Origin: Methanobacteriaceae archaeon
Lineage (GTDB): Archaea > Methanobacteriota > Methanobacteria > Methanobacteriales > Methanobacteriaceae
Direction: 5' to 3'
DNA: 13,139 nucleotides
NCBI GenBank assembly: GCA_030693105.1
Contig: JAUYBK010000177.1
Span: forward strand, 1 to 13,139
Position numbers and translations under genes: made by a program. Under the pieces are notes generated by a model. That model did not search any database. It saw nothing but the letters and a program-made list of their open reading frames with translations, and had not been told where the DNA came from. Below are positions 7,611-13,139 of this stretch, one piece after another; the first letter of the stretch is position 1, and every line of letters begins with the position of its first letter.

Positions 7611-8744
7611 ATACCAATACTACTTTTTGGTAGTCGCCATTTAGAACTTCTAACGGGAGATAAAACCACTACCATCCGAAAATTGTGGAAAAAGCCCCTG
7701 AATATAGGAGACCGGCTACACTGCTACTGGAATTTAGTGTCCAAAGAGCGTAAGAAACTTTTTGAGGCGGAAGTTACGGAAGTGGAAGTCTTTCAATTTA
7801 GGGACCTTCTCCAAAACGATGATCTGGCTCAGGAAGAAGGATTTGAAAATTCTACGGAATTGGAAGCAGAGTTTCGCAAGTTGTACCCCGACCACACCCA
7901 GGAAGACTCCCTTTTTCAGGTCATAAGATTTCGCCGCTTGCACCGGGACGATTGGGAAGGGCGAAAAATAGATGAAAAGGCTATGATAACCAAAAGGGCC
8001 GACATACTATTTGACATGGGAAAATATCAGGACTCAGTGATGTGCTACACCGCAGCCCTGCGTTTTGATCCCCAGGATGTTTATCTTTTAAATCGTAAGG
8101 GTGATAACCTGTCTCGTCTGGGACTTTTCCAGGAAGCAGTGCACGCTTACGATCAGGCCCTGCAGCTGGACCCTGAAAATGAGTACATCTGGAACAACCG
8201 CGCTATAGCACTTTTAAACTCAAACCGTCCGGAAGAAGCTCTGGAATCTAATAATAAGGCCTTCAAACTTAACCCAGAAAACTTGCTGGTTCTCTACTGG
8301 AGGGGTTTTATCCTGGAGATGTTGGGGAAGCTGGAAGAGGCACTAACCCACTACGAGCGCATATTGGAACTGAACCCCCAGGACCCCGAAGCCTGGAACG
8401 CCCGCGGGAACGTTTTATCCCAACTGGACCGTACTGAAGAAGCTCTTGAGTCTTATGACCGCGCATTAGAGCGTTGTCTGGATGAAGAACCAGACGCATC
8501 AACTTGGAACCGTAAAGGAAATGCACTTTTAGAATTGGGCCGTTTTAAAGAGGCTATAAACTGTTACCAGGAGGCGCTTAAGTTGGAAAGAGAAAACGAC
8601 GTGTTTTTGAGCAATCTAGGAGTGACTTACATGGAATTATCCCGCTTCCAGGATGCAGTGGACACCTTTCGCAAGGCCCTGGTCATTAACCCCCACAACG
8701 AAGACGCTAAAATTTTGATTGATGAGTGTCTGGAGAATTTATAA
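7611..8744 (+). CDS. ASCH-like domain fused to seven TPR repeats; start codon not canonical
   Basis: The function is not known. From residue about 125 to the C-terminus there are seven consecutive 34-residue TPR units, with phrases such as WNNRAIALL, YWRGFILEMLGKLEEALTHY and NRKGNALLELGRFKEAI. They form a protein-protein interaction scaffold. The first ~112 residues resemble an ASCH domain, a PUA-like fold thought to bind RNA. The signature GxKxxTxR appears as GDKTTTIR at residues 16-23, followed by IGDRLHCYW and ending in VIRFRRL. The signature lies upstream of TTG 7683, the first ordinary start, so the protein is probably 377 rather than 353 residues. The frame is open from 7611, right after a stop at 7608-7610. 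The Shine-Dalgarno site at 7597-7605 points to ATA 7611 (MPILLFG). A mutated ATG, a sequencing error or real ATA initiation would all fit. The gap from the nrdG-like gene is 57 bases. Confidence 0.78.
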   Translation: MPILLFGSRHLELLTGDKTTTIRKLWKKPLNIGDRLHCYWNLVSKERKKLFEAEVTEVEVFQFRDLLQNDDLAQEEGFENSTELEAEFRKLYPDHTQEDSLFQVIRFRRLHRDDWEGRKIDEKAMITKRADILFDMGKYQDSVMCYTAALRFDPQDVYLLNRKGDNLSRLGLFQEAVHAYDQALQLDPENEYIWNNRAIALLNSNRPEEALESNNKAFKLNPENLLVLYWRGFILEMLGKLEEALTHYERILELNPQDPEAWNARGNVLSQLDRTEEALESYDRALERCLDEEPDASTWNRKGNALLELGRFKEAINCYQEALKLERENDVFLSNLGVTYMELSRFQDAVDTFRKALVINPHNEDAKILIDECLENL

Positions 8745-8748
8745 TTCT

Positions 8749-8771
8749 AATTTTTAAAGTTTAAAAATTAA
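8749..8771 (+). terminator. AT-rich perfect palindrome after the ASCH-TPR gene
   Basis: An 11-bp inverted repeat (TAATTTTTAAA at 8749-8759 and its complement at 8761-8771, one-base centre) starts 5 bases after the stop at 8744. It contains T5 and is followed by an A-rich run. It probably marks the 3' end of the long plus-strand series. With so little loop it would act through its T-tract or as a DNA palindrome rather than as an RNA hairpin. Confidence 0.45.
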
Positions 8772-8912
8772 AAAAAATTATTTGGGCAAAACAAATCAGC
8801 TCAATAACCATTATTTATTGTAATTGCACTATCAAGTTCATATTATTAGATTACAAACTCAATCTCACCTATACACTCAATAAAGACGATAATTAAACCA
8901 TAAGCGGGTGAA

Positions 8913-8935
8913 TTTTGTGGTTCTCATCCACGAAA
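8913..8935 (+). repeat. Stable hairpin in the intergenic region
   Basis: TTTTGTGG (8913-8920) pairs with CCACGAAA (8928-8935) over 8 bp with one G-U pair and a 7-base loop. It lies 19 bases before the left arm of the long-range repeat and may belong to the same structured element. Confidence 0.5.
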
Positions 8936-8954
8936 GTTATAGAAATAGAATTCT

Positions 8955-9075
8955 GGTCCAGATTGAGATGAGCTCCTATCTAAAGTCTCATTTTCAGTGT
9001 AAGCGCTTCTTACATTTCTAATAAAAATAAAATAACAATTTCCAGTAAGGTGAAACATTAGTTTAAATCTGGACC
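8955..9075 (+). ncRNA. Candidate structured RNA element
   Basis: GGTCCAGATT (8955-8964) and AATCTGGACC (9066-9075) form a perfect 10-bp pair enclosing 101 bases. Inside are ATGAG/CTCAT (8968-8972, 8987-8991), TGTAAG/CTTACA (8998-9003, 9009-9014, five-base loop, extendable by a G-U and an A-U pair) and CTAAT/ATTAG (9018-9022, 9058-9062). Together these would give a multi-branched fold. The strand cannot be fixed from symmetry alone; plus is preferred because the TATA-like boxes lie to the left. No known archaeal RNA family (RNase P, SRP, C/D or H/ACA guide, tRNA) is recognised. It could also be chance pairing in AT-rich DNA. Confidence 0.3.
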
Positions 9076-9079
9076 TACA

Positions 9080-9104
9080 GGGGAGACATTATAATCAATG
9101 CCCC
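9080..9104 (+). repeat. Imperfect inverted repeat GGGG-CATT / AATG-CCCC
   Basis: GGGG (9080-9083) and CATT (9087-9090) pair with AATG (9097-9100) and CCCC (9101-9104), with a 3-base bulge and a 6-base loop. It starts five bases after the right arm of the candidate RNA and could be its 3' end structure. Confidence 0.35.
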
Positions 9105-9256
9105 AATGACTAATTCCATAAACATGCTTTTCAAGCAGGTAACGAATGGAATATACCAAGTTCAAATGAACAAAAGAGACCAAAAAACTATCCTGCAAGT
9201 TCCGACTAGGACCCGGAGGGAGATGTGGAGTACCCCGTCAGTACCATTTGGGCAGG

Positions 9257-9270
9257 AAAATAAAACTAAT
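9257..9270 (-). terminator. T-rich tract directly after bioY
   Basis: Read on the minus strand, the bases just after the bioY stop are ATTAGTTTTATTTT. Archaeal termination often relies on such T-rich tracts without a strong hairpin, so this is a plausible bioY terminator. Confidence 0.4.
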
Positions 9271-9885
9271 TTAAGACTTTTTAGGGGTGATAGCTTTGGT
9301 TAAGGCTGCAGCCCCACCGATTTTCACCAGATCTCCCACCAGGAAGGGTAGAAGGCCCATGGAAATTAGGTTTAGGAATGTAGGGTAGCTGCCCTTAACC
9401 AGATAGACCCAGAGACCCAGGCCTAAAAGACCAGGGACGTAAATTAAGGCAAAGTTAGCTAAAAGCATCAGAACCAGCATGGGGCGGAATTTACGGGCTT
9501 CAACGTATTTATCAGCGAAGTGGCCCAGGAAAAATGCAACCAGGATAAAACCTAAGAGATATCCTCCTGTGGCACCTAATAAAACTTCATATCCACCGTT
9601 AAGACCTGCGAACCAGTTCACTCCCAGTATTCCTACGACTAGATAAATGATCTGGCTGATCCCGCCCCATTTGCGGCCGAGAAGAACACCAGCCATTAAT
9701 ACGGCAAATGTCTGGGCCGTTACAGGTACCGGGGTCCAGGGCAGAGGTATTACTATTTGAGCCATTATACCCGTTATACAAGCCATAAAAAACGCTAAAA
9801 TAACCTTGTTAATTAAAGACGTCTGGGAACGCCATTGGAACAGGGAGTATCTTTCTCGGACATAATTTTCAACTGTAATTTCCAT
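9271..9885 (-). CDS. bioY: BioY biotin transporter substrate-binding subunit (ECF S component)
   Basis: An integral membrane protein that captures biotin for uptake, as the S component of an energy-coupling factor transporter. The 204-residue protein has about six membrane helices. It carries the BioY hallmarks PVTAQTFAVLMAGVLLGRKWG (about residues 54-74), FAGLNGGYEVLLGATGGYLLGF (92-113) and LPFLVGDLVKIGGAAAL near the C-terminus. No BioM/BioN (ECF ATPase and T subunit) genes are adjacent, so it either shares an energising module encoded elsewhere or works alone, as reported for some BioY proteins. Methanogens use biotin in pyruvate carboxylase. The start at 9885 is supported by GAGG (9895-9892, spacing 6). 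The N-terminal 25 residues before the first helix are slightly longer than usual. Confidence 0.94.
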   Translation of the reverse strand: MEITVENYVRERYSLFQWRSQTSLINKVILAFFMACITGIMAQIVIPLPWTPVPVTAQTFAVLMAGVLLGRKWGGISQIIYLVVGILGVNWFAGLNGGYEVLLGATGGYLLGFILVAFFLGHFADKYVEARKFRPMLVLMLLANFALIYVPGLLGLGLWVYLVKGSYPTFLNLISMGLLPFLVGDLVKIGGAAALTKAITPKKS

Positions 9886-9916
9886 TTTAATCCTCTCAAT
9901 TTATATTTAAAATGTT

Positions 9917-9957
9917 AATCAGCCTTTCATAACCCTAATATGGTTTTGATGCTGATT
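9917..9957 (-). promoter_or_regulatory. Inverted repeat upstream of bioY, possible operator or leader hairpin
   Basis: AATCAGC (9917-9923) and GCTGATT (9951-9957) form a perfect 7-bp pair 32-72 bases before the bioY start. Inside it lies AACC (9931-9934) paired with GGTT (9942-9945). The AACC/GGTT pair recalls half of the known BirA operator, but spacing and outer bases do not fit that consensus well. It could be a repressor site or an RNA hairpin in the leader. Confidence 0.35.
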
Positions 9958-10018
9958 CATGATTAAAAACTTTAAAATACTTAAGCTTCTAAAGCTCCTT
10001 TAACTACTAGACCCAGAT

Positions 10019-10034
10019 ACAATATATATTTTGT
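10019..10034 (-). promoter_or_regulatory. TATA-like box, possible bioY promoter
   Basis: On the minus strand the sequence is AAAATATATATTGTAT preceded by CAAC, a good match to an archaeal BRE plus TATA box. Transcription would start near 10002, giving bioY a leader of about 115 bases that includes AGCTT/AAGCT (9984-9988, 9992-9996) and the 9917-9957 repeat. The core is nearly symmetrical, so the direction is not certain. Confidence 0.4.
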
Positions 10035-10038
10035 TGCC

Positions 10039-10060
10039 AAAAAATATCTTCAAAAAAAAA
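10039..10060 (-). terminator. T-tract terminator of the photolyase gene
   Basis: On the minus strand a run of nine T (10060-10052) and one of six T (10044-10039) follow the photolyase stop by 20-40 bases. In addition CCAAAAAATA (10037-10046) is the perfect complement of TATTTTTTGG (10081-10090) at the end of the gene. The T-runs are typical of archaeal intrinsic termination. Confidence 0.6.
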
Positions 10061-10079
10061 GTGGTCATGATAACCAAAA

Positions 10080-11441
10080 CTATTTTTTGGTGCCCACCAT
10101 CTCTTCAATTCGCTCGACGTAAAGGTCAATTTTAAACTTACGGCGCAGACCATTATCATTCATGTAACGCACCTTCCCAAAGATATTTCGCTCTTTCCAA
10201 GCCCGGTCATGCTTGCCAAAACACCAGGCCACCCCCGTAAACCCGTTAGGGTCCCGACCGTCCATCTGATACTTGTTATTTAGATAAAGTGCAGTGTGAT
10301 AGGCTTGTAGTGGATTCTTAGACCATTCTAAGATTTTTTTACCCCAGTACATCCTCATGTATCCGTGCATCTTTCCCAGATGTACCATCTCCTTCTGAGC
10401 AGCGTTCCAGTACGGATCGTGGGTTTCAGCATTTTCCAACTCCGCCATGGTATATAAATAATCTCGGGGGTCACGGGCATGTTCTAGAAGAGTTTTTTGA
10501 GCCCAGTCCGGGAGGCAGTTGAAGTTATCATAGTCCGGATCGTAGAAGACAAAATTCATGGACAGCTCCCGGCGAATGATGAGTTCTTCCAAGTAGGGTT
10601 CCACTCCCGGACCACCGGTTTTAATAACTGATAGAGCTATGTAAAGAGGAGATATCTGGCCAAAATGGAGATAAGGGCTCATATTGGACAGGTAGTTCTG
10701 GGTGGGATCGTTTCTAAGGTCACCAAAGTGGTCCAGTTTATTTTCCAAAAAGGATTTTAGATGATGGATGGCAGAGATGTTTCCTCCCTGGATCCAGTCC
10801 ACCTTTTGGACACTGCCGTCAATTTTTAACTCTTTTATTACTTTTTCTATATTAAGGAGGTTGAGGGATTCAAATTCAAGACCCAAAGAACTGTGGTGGA
10901 TTTTTCTTATTTCGAGAGGGACCATAAAGTCATTTAATTGTTTTTGTATTTTACGGCGGATAGTACCAGCGGTGTACTCCTCTTTAGGAGAGGCAGTTTC
11001 TACCGGGACCACTAAGTCGCTTTCCACCTGGATAATAGGACATTGTATGATTTTAGCTGCTTCCTGACGCCATTCACGCTGCAAGGGCAAATATCCACAG
11101 TCGGTAACCATTATAGACGCTTCTTCAGCCAGTTTCACTGCTCCTTCCGGTGGTTTTTCAAGCTGAATAAGCATCTTTACGTTCCTATTTTTAAGTTCCC
11201 GTTGAGTTTCCCTCAACCCCTCCAGAAGGAAGTGGTAATGTCTTTGATTGGCCTCCGGAAAGTCATTAGTTAGTCCAAAGTAAACCAGGAGAGGTTTATC
11301 AAGTTCATTGGCATTTTTAACTGCATATTCCAAGGCATGATTGTAATGGGCCCGGGCTGATGCCTGCATCCAGTATAGAACATAACTACCTTTTTTAGTC
11401 TTCTCATCATTTAAAAGACTTATTCTCTCTTTTTGGATCAT
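10080..11441 (-). CDS. phr: Class II cyclobutane pyrimidine dimer photolyase
   Basis: A flavoprotein that uses near-UV/blue light to split cyclobutane pyrimidine dimers in DNA. The 453-residue length and motifs are those of class II: the N-terminal antenna-binding Rossmann domain with VLYWMQASARAHYNHALEYA (about residues 21-40) and VYFGLTNDFPEANQRHYHFLLEGL (about 54-77). The C-terminal FAD-binding domain has YLSNMSPYLHFGQISP, IIRRELSMNFV, and from residue 394 the signature DGRDPNGFTGVAW followed by ERNIFGKVRYMN. It is a well-supported family, with a characterised relative in Methanosarcina mazei. The start at 11441 lacks a strong Shine-Dalgarno site. TTTATATT sits at 11465-11458 on the minus strand, too close for a leadered transcript. 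It lies 49 bases after the DUF523-DUF1722 gene and is probably co-transcribed with it. Confidence 0.95.
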   Translation of the reverse strand: MIQKERISLLNDEKTKKGSYVLYWMQASARAHYNHALEYAVKNANELDKPLLVYFGLTNDFPEANQRHYHFLLEGLRETQRELKNRNVKMLIQLEKPPEGAVKLAEEASIMVTDCGYLPLQREWRQEAAKIIQCPIIQVESDLVVPVETASPKEEYTAGTIRRKIQKQLNDFMVPLEIRKIHHSSLGLEFESLNLLNIEKVIKELKIDGSVQKVDWIQGGNISAIHHLKSFLENKLDHFGDLRNDPTQNYLSNMSPYLHFGQISPLYIALSVIKTGGPGVEPYLEELIIRRELSMNFVFYDPDYDNFNCLPDWAQKTLLEHARDPRDYLYTMAELENAETHDPYWNAAQKEMVHLGKMHGYMRMYWGKKILEWSKNPLQAYHTALYLNNKYQMDGRDPNGFTGVAWCFGKHDRAWKERNIFGKVRYMNDNGLRRKFKIDLYVERIEEMVGTKK

Positions 11442-11490
11442 GTTTGAAGCCCCATGTAATATAAAATCCCATATTTACCCTGATAAACAA

Positions 11491-12444
11491 TTATATGAAG
11501 GTTATCTCCATTAATTCATCGGGATAAGGGTTAAAAAAAGTCTGCTTTTTTAAATAATCTTCATCAAACCGGATTATCCAGGACTTCAAAAGATTCTGGC
11601 ATAGAAGTAGTGGAACTCTTCCCTCCCGGTATTTAGTAATAGAATCCAGGAAAAAAGCTTTTTCATGGTGAGACAACCCCTGGGAGAAATATCCCAGTGC
11701 ATGCTGCAGCACGTTAACATTGGCCGGTGGAGAAGCAGGTTCGTCCAGAGTTTTTAGTAATAACTGGCCATATTCCATTTTAAGTGTTTCCAATGGTTTA
11801 TCCTTGGCATTAGAAATGATTCTACCAAGTTCCCTCGAGTAGACCTGGTTGTGAGCCATTAAAAGTAGTTTATTACCGGTATGAAATTCAATCAGATCAT
11901 TAAAATCTCCTTCCTTTAAAAGGTCCCGGTATTCGGCCAGGGCAAATATGCGCGTCAAAAAACTTTCCCTGATCAGGGAGTTGCGAAGTCTTCCCTCATC
12001 CTCCACTGGCAACTGGTAAAACCGCTGTAATACTTCCCGGGCAAATGCTCCCACCCCATCGGTGCGAGGTCGGGAGTTACCTCCGTGGGGGTATATTCTA
12101 ACTGCCTTAATACCACAAGAAGGAGATTTATTTTTGAGAATAAAACCATCGAGTAGGGGAAGTGAGTCTAAAAAGGAATCAGCAAATTTTGACATTTTTT
12201 CGGTAACATTAACTCCCGTGGAGGGTTGTATCAGCTCTATCATTTTCCCATTTTCAACCAGGCGTATGGGGGCTCGGGGGATGCCCAAACCAACTTCTAA
12301 CTCAGGACATACTGGCTTAAAGTCTGCATGGTTTTTAAGCCCCTGAATAATGCTGCTCTTTACCATAGAACCGTCATAACGGCATGAATCAAATTCCAGG
12401 CATTTACTTACCACCAACTGTGGCCGAGAAAATTTTCTCACCAT
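11491..12444 (-). CDS. DUF523-DUF1722 fusion (TudS-like desulfidase plus YbgA domain)
   Basis: A 317-residue two-domain protein. Residues about 8-150 are DUF523: SKCLEFDSCRYDG (C15), KPVCPEL (C46) and NKSPSCGI (C110) supply three cysteines. These match the three that hold the [4Fe-4S] cluster in TudS thiouracil desulfidases, for which activity on 4-thio-UMP is known from a Methanococcus relative. Residues about 180-310 are DUF1722/YbgA, with LIEFHTGNKLLLMAHNQ and LLCQNLLKSWIIRF. Family knowledge: E. coli ybgA lies next to phr, and DUF523-DUF1722 fusions occur in other prokaryotes. Whether the fusion has desulfidase activity is inference. C21 is an additional cysteine. GGGGG (12453-12449) precedes the ATG by 4 bases. 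It is followed by the photolyase gene, with the same strand and a short gap. Confidence 0.93.
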   Translation of the reverse strand: MVRKFSRPQLVVSKCLEFDSCRYDGSMVKSSIIQGLKNHADFKPVCPELEVGLGIPRAPIRLVENGKMIELIQPSTGVNVTEKMSKFADSFLDSLPLLDGFILKNKSPSCGIKAVRIYPHGGNSRPRTDGVGAFAREVLQRFYQLPVEDEGRLRNSLIRESFLTRIFALAEYRDLLKEGDFNDLIEFHTGNKLLLMAHNQVYSRELGRIISNAKDKPLETLKMEYGQLLLKTLDEPASPPANVNVLQHALGYFSQGLSHHEKAFFLDSITKYREGRVPLLLCQNLLKSWIIRFDEDYLKKQTFFNPYPDELMEITFI

Positions 12445-12508
12445 AAAACCCCCTTTGGAAATTTTACTCTTTTTTAATATTTGTAAGGTTGATTTTAAAT
12501 AATTTGGG

Positions 12509-12524
12509 CTAAAAAGAGTTTTAG
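12509..12524 (-). terminator. Hairpin between the MFS gene and the DUF523-DUF1722 gene
   Basis: CTAAAA (12509-12514) and TTTTAG (12519-12524) form a perfect 6-bp stem with a 4-base loop, extendable by two G-U pairs, 13 bases after the MFS stop. On the minus strand it reads into a T5 run. It may end the MFS transcript; the 92-base gap then holds the promoter of the DUF523-DUF1722/phr pair. Confidence 0.4.
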
Positions 12525-12536
12525 TTCAGCTTTGCA

Positions 12537-13139
12537 TCACTTTCTAAATGTTAAAAGCAAGATAGGAACTGCCATTAGCTGTGCTGCCAGAGAAAGTAAT
12601 ACCAAGTATAGGGGATTAAAATCATAAAGGAACCCTATTAATAAGCTTCCTACAAACCATAAAACACCAAAAACCGTGTTGAAAACCCCGTAAGCCACAC
12701 CTCTTTTTTCCAGAGGGGATATTTCTTCGATTGCAGCCCGCATCACCGACTCCTGGGCACCCATACCACCCCCATAGGGCCATTCCCAGAATTGCCAGGT
12801 AAAAACTTCCCAAAAATACCAGTGGGGCAAATAATGCCGCTATTAAAGTGGCTATAGCCATGGAAACAACTCCTAAACGGTCAAAGAGGCGCCCAAATAT
12901 TAGTGCGGCCAGGGCATCTACGCCCATGGCCACCGCATAAAAGATGGATATCATCGTCGGGGAGAGGGCCATTGATTTCTGAAAGTGGTAGGCTATGAAC
13001 GGAAAGTCAGCAAACCCTAGGGCTATGAGTGCGGCTGCTACCATGTAGATCCAGTAGGTTCTCTTTAATCCTTTGATTTCCAGATGAGGTACATCTATCT
13101 CCAGATCTTGAGTTTTAGGATAGAAAAATCGGCTGGTTA
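12537..13139 (-). pseudogene. MFS transporter, C-terminal half, frameshifted and cut by the window edge
   Basis: The C-terminal part of a major facilitator superfamily membrane transporter; the N-terminal half lies beyond 13139. One frame runs from the window edge through TYWIYMVAAALIALGF, SPTMISIFYAVAMGVDALAAL and the MFS loop motif GRLFDRLG to GMALWG. The protein then continues in another frame with GGMGAQESVMRAAIEEISP, KRGVAYGVFNTVFGVLWFVG and ends at LLTFRK. The switch lies at a run of five G on the minus strand (C at 12769-12773). With four G the text reads ALWGGMGAQES without a break, giving 199 residues inside the window and about six membrane helices. The substrate is unknown. Both halves are otherwise well preserved, so a recent mutation, a sequencing error in the homopolymer, or phase variation are all possible. 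Confidence 0.85.

Larger units (their letters stand above)
8745..9270. other. 526-base intergenic region without a convincing gene
   Basis: This stretch separates two convergent genes (ASCH-TPR on plus, bioY on minus), where a short gap would be expected. The first 160 bases are very AT-rich with stops in all plus frames. TATA-like sequences occur at about 8811-8819 and 8840-8848. The middle (8913-9075) holds several inverted repeats described separately. The last part (about 9190-9256) is richer in G+C and has a CCTGC/GCAGG pair (9192-9196, 9252-9256). No tRNA, known RNA class, or transposon remnant was recognised. Confidence 0.7.

Noticed and set aside
7556..7633. A 25-codon ORF (ATG 7556 to TAG 7631) that could feed the TPR frame by +1 frameshifting
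   Set aside because: Its product does not resemble an ASCH N-terminus, and the site before its stop is not an obvious slippery sequence. The Shine-Dalgarno site at 7597 makes direct initiation simpler.
7683..7685. TTG as the start of the TPR protein
   Set aside because: It has no ribosome binding site and lies just downstream of codons for the ASCH signature GDKTTTIR, so it would cut a domain in half.
9160..9171. GTTCAAATGAAC, resembling a tRNA T-loop
   Set aside because: There is no T-stem, anticodon arm or acceptor stem around it; it is only a short palindrome.
9106..9303. A 65-residue plus-strand ORF in the gap after the ASCH-TPR gene
   Set aside because: No recognisable domain, no clear Shine-Dalgarno site, and its end runs antisense into the well-supported bioY gene. 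The composition looks like translated non-coding DNA.
9912..9950. BirA operator upstream of bioY
   Set aside because: The half-sites are about 21 bases apart instead of 14-16, and the bases deviate from the TTGTAAACC/GGTTTACAA consensus. It is kept only as an unspecific inverted repeat.
10768..11273. Plus-strand ORFs of 99 and 76 codons antisense to the photolyase gene
   Set aside because: They are shadows of the photolyase reading frame, with no ribosome binding site and no recognisable product.

Overview
The window looks like a chromosomal segment of a methanogenic archaeon, most probably of the Methanobacteriales (Methanobacterium-like). The evidence is an archaeal/eukaryotic-type ribosomal protein eS1 (S3Ae), an ApgM-type phosphoglycerate mutase, an archaeal GlmM/GlmU pair, a class II photolyase and a BioY biotin transporter. 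Shine-Dalgarno sequences of the GGTGAT/GGAG type and AT-rich intergenic DNA with TATA-like boxes agree with this. The assignment rests on protein recognition only; no database search was run.

Left two thirds (82-8744, all plus strand): a tightly packed series of housekeeping genes, mostly overlapping or separated by under 25 bases. The order is rps3ae (eS1), a DUF92 membrane protein, apgM, glmM, a bifunctional glmU-type nucleotidylyltransferase, a gamma-carbonic anhydrase-like (CamH-type) protein, hisC, and a radical SAM activase of the NrdG type. apgM belongs to lower glycolysis/gluconeogenesis. glmM and glmU give the last steps to UDP-GlcNAc, which methanogens need for cell wall, glycoprotein and coenzyme B synthesis. 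The run ends with a protein that has seven TPR repeats behind an ASCH-like N-terminal domain. Its reading frame extends 72 bases upstream of the first usable start codon and contains the ASCH signature; the best-placed start is an ATA directly after a good Shine-Dalgarno sequence.

Middle (8745-9270): an unusually long AT-rich gap of 526 bases between two convergent genes. It holds no convincing ORF but has several inverted repeats, including a 10-bp perfect pair enclosing about 100 bases with smaller hairpins inside. It is a candidate structured RNA or a long 3' regulatory region.

Right third (9271-13139, all minus strand): bioY with a long upstream region containing inverted repeats and a TATA-like box; then, in transcription order, an MFS transporter (cut by the window edge and broken by a one-base frameshift in a run of five G), a DUF523-DUF1722 (TudS-YbgA) protein and a class II CPD photolyase. 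A ybgA gene also sits next to phr in E. coli, so the last two probably form a small light/UV-response or nucleobase-repair unit.

No insertion sequence, CRISPR array, tRNA or rRNA gene was seen. Most of the window is ordinary archaeal core genome. The points most worth a second look are the hidden ASCH domain and its start, the structured intergenic region, and the TudS-photolyase pair.
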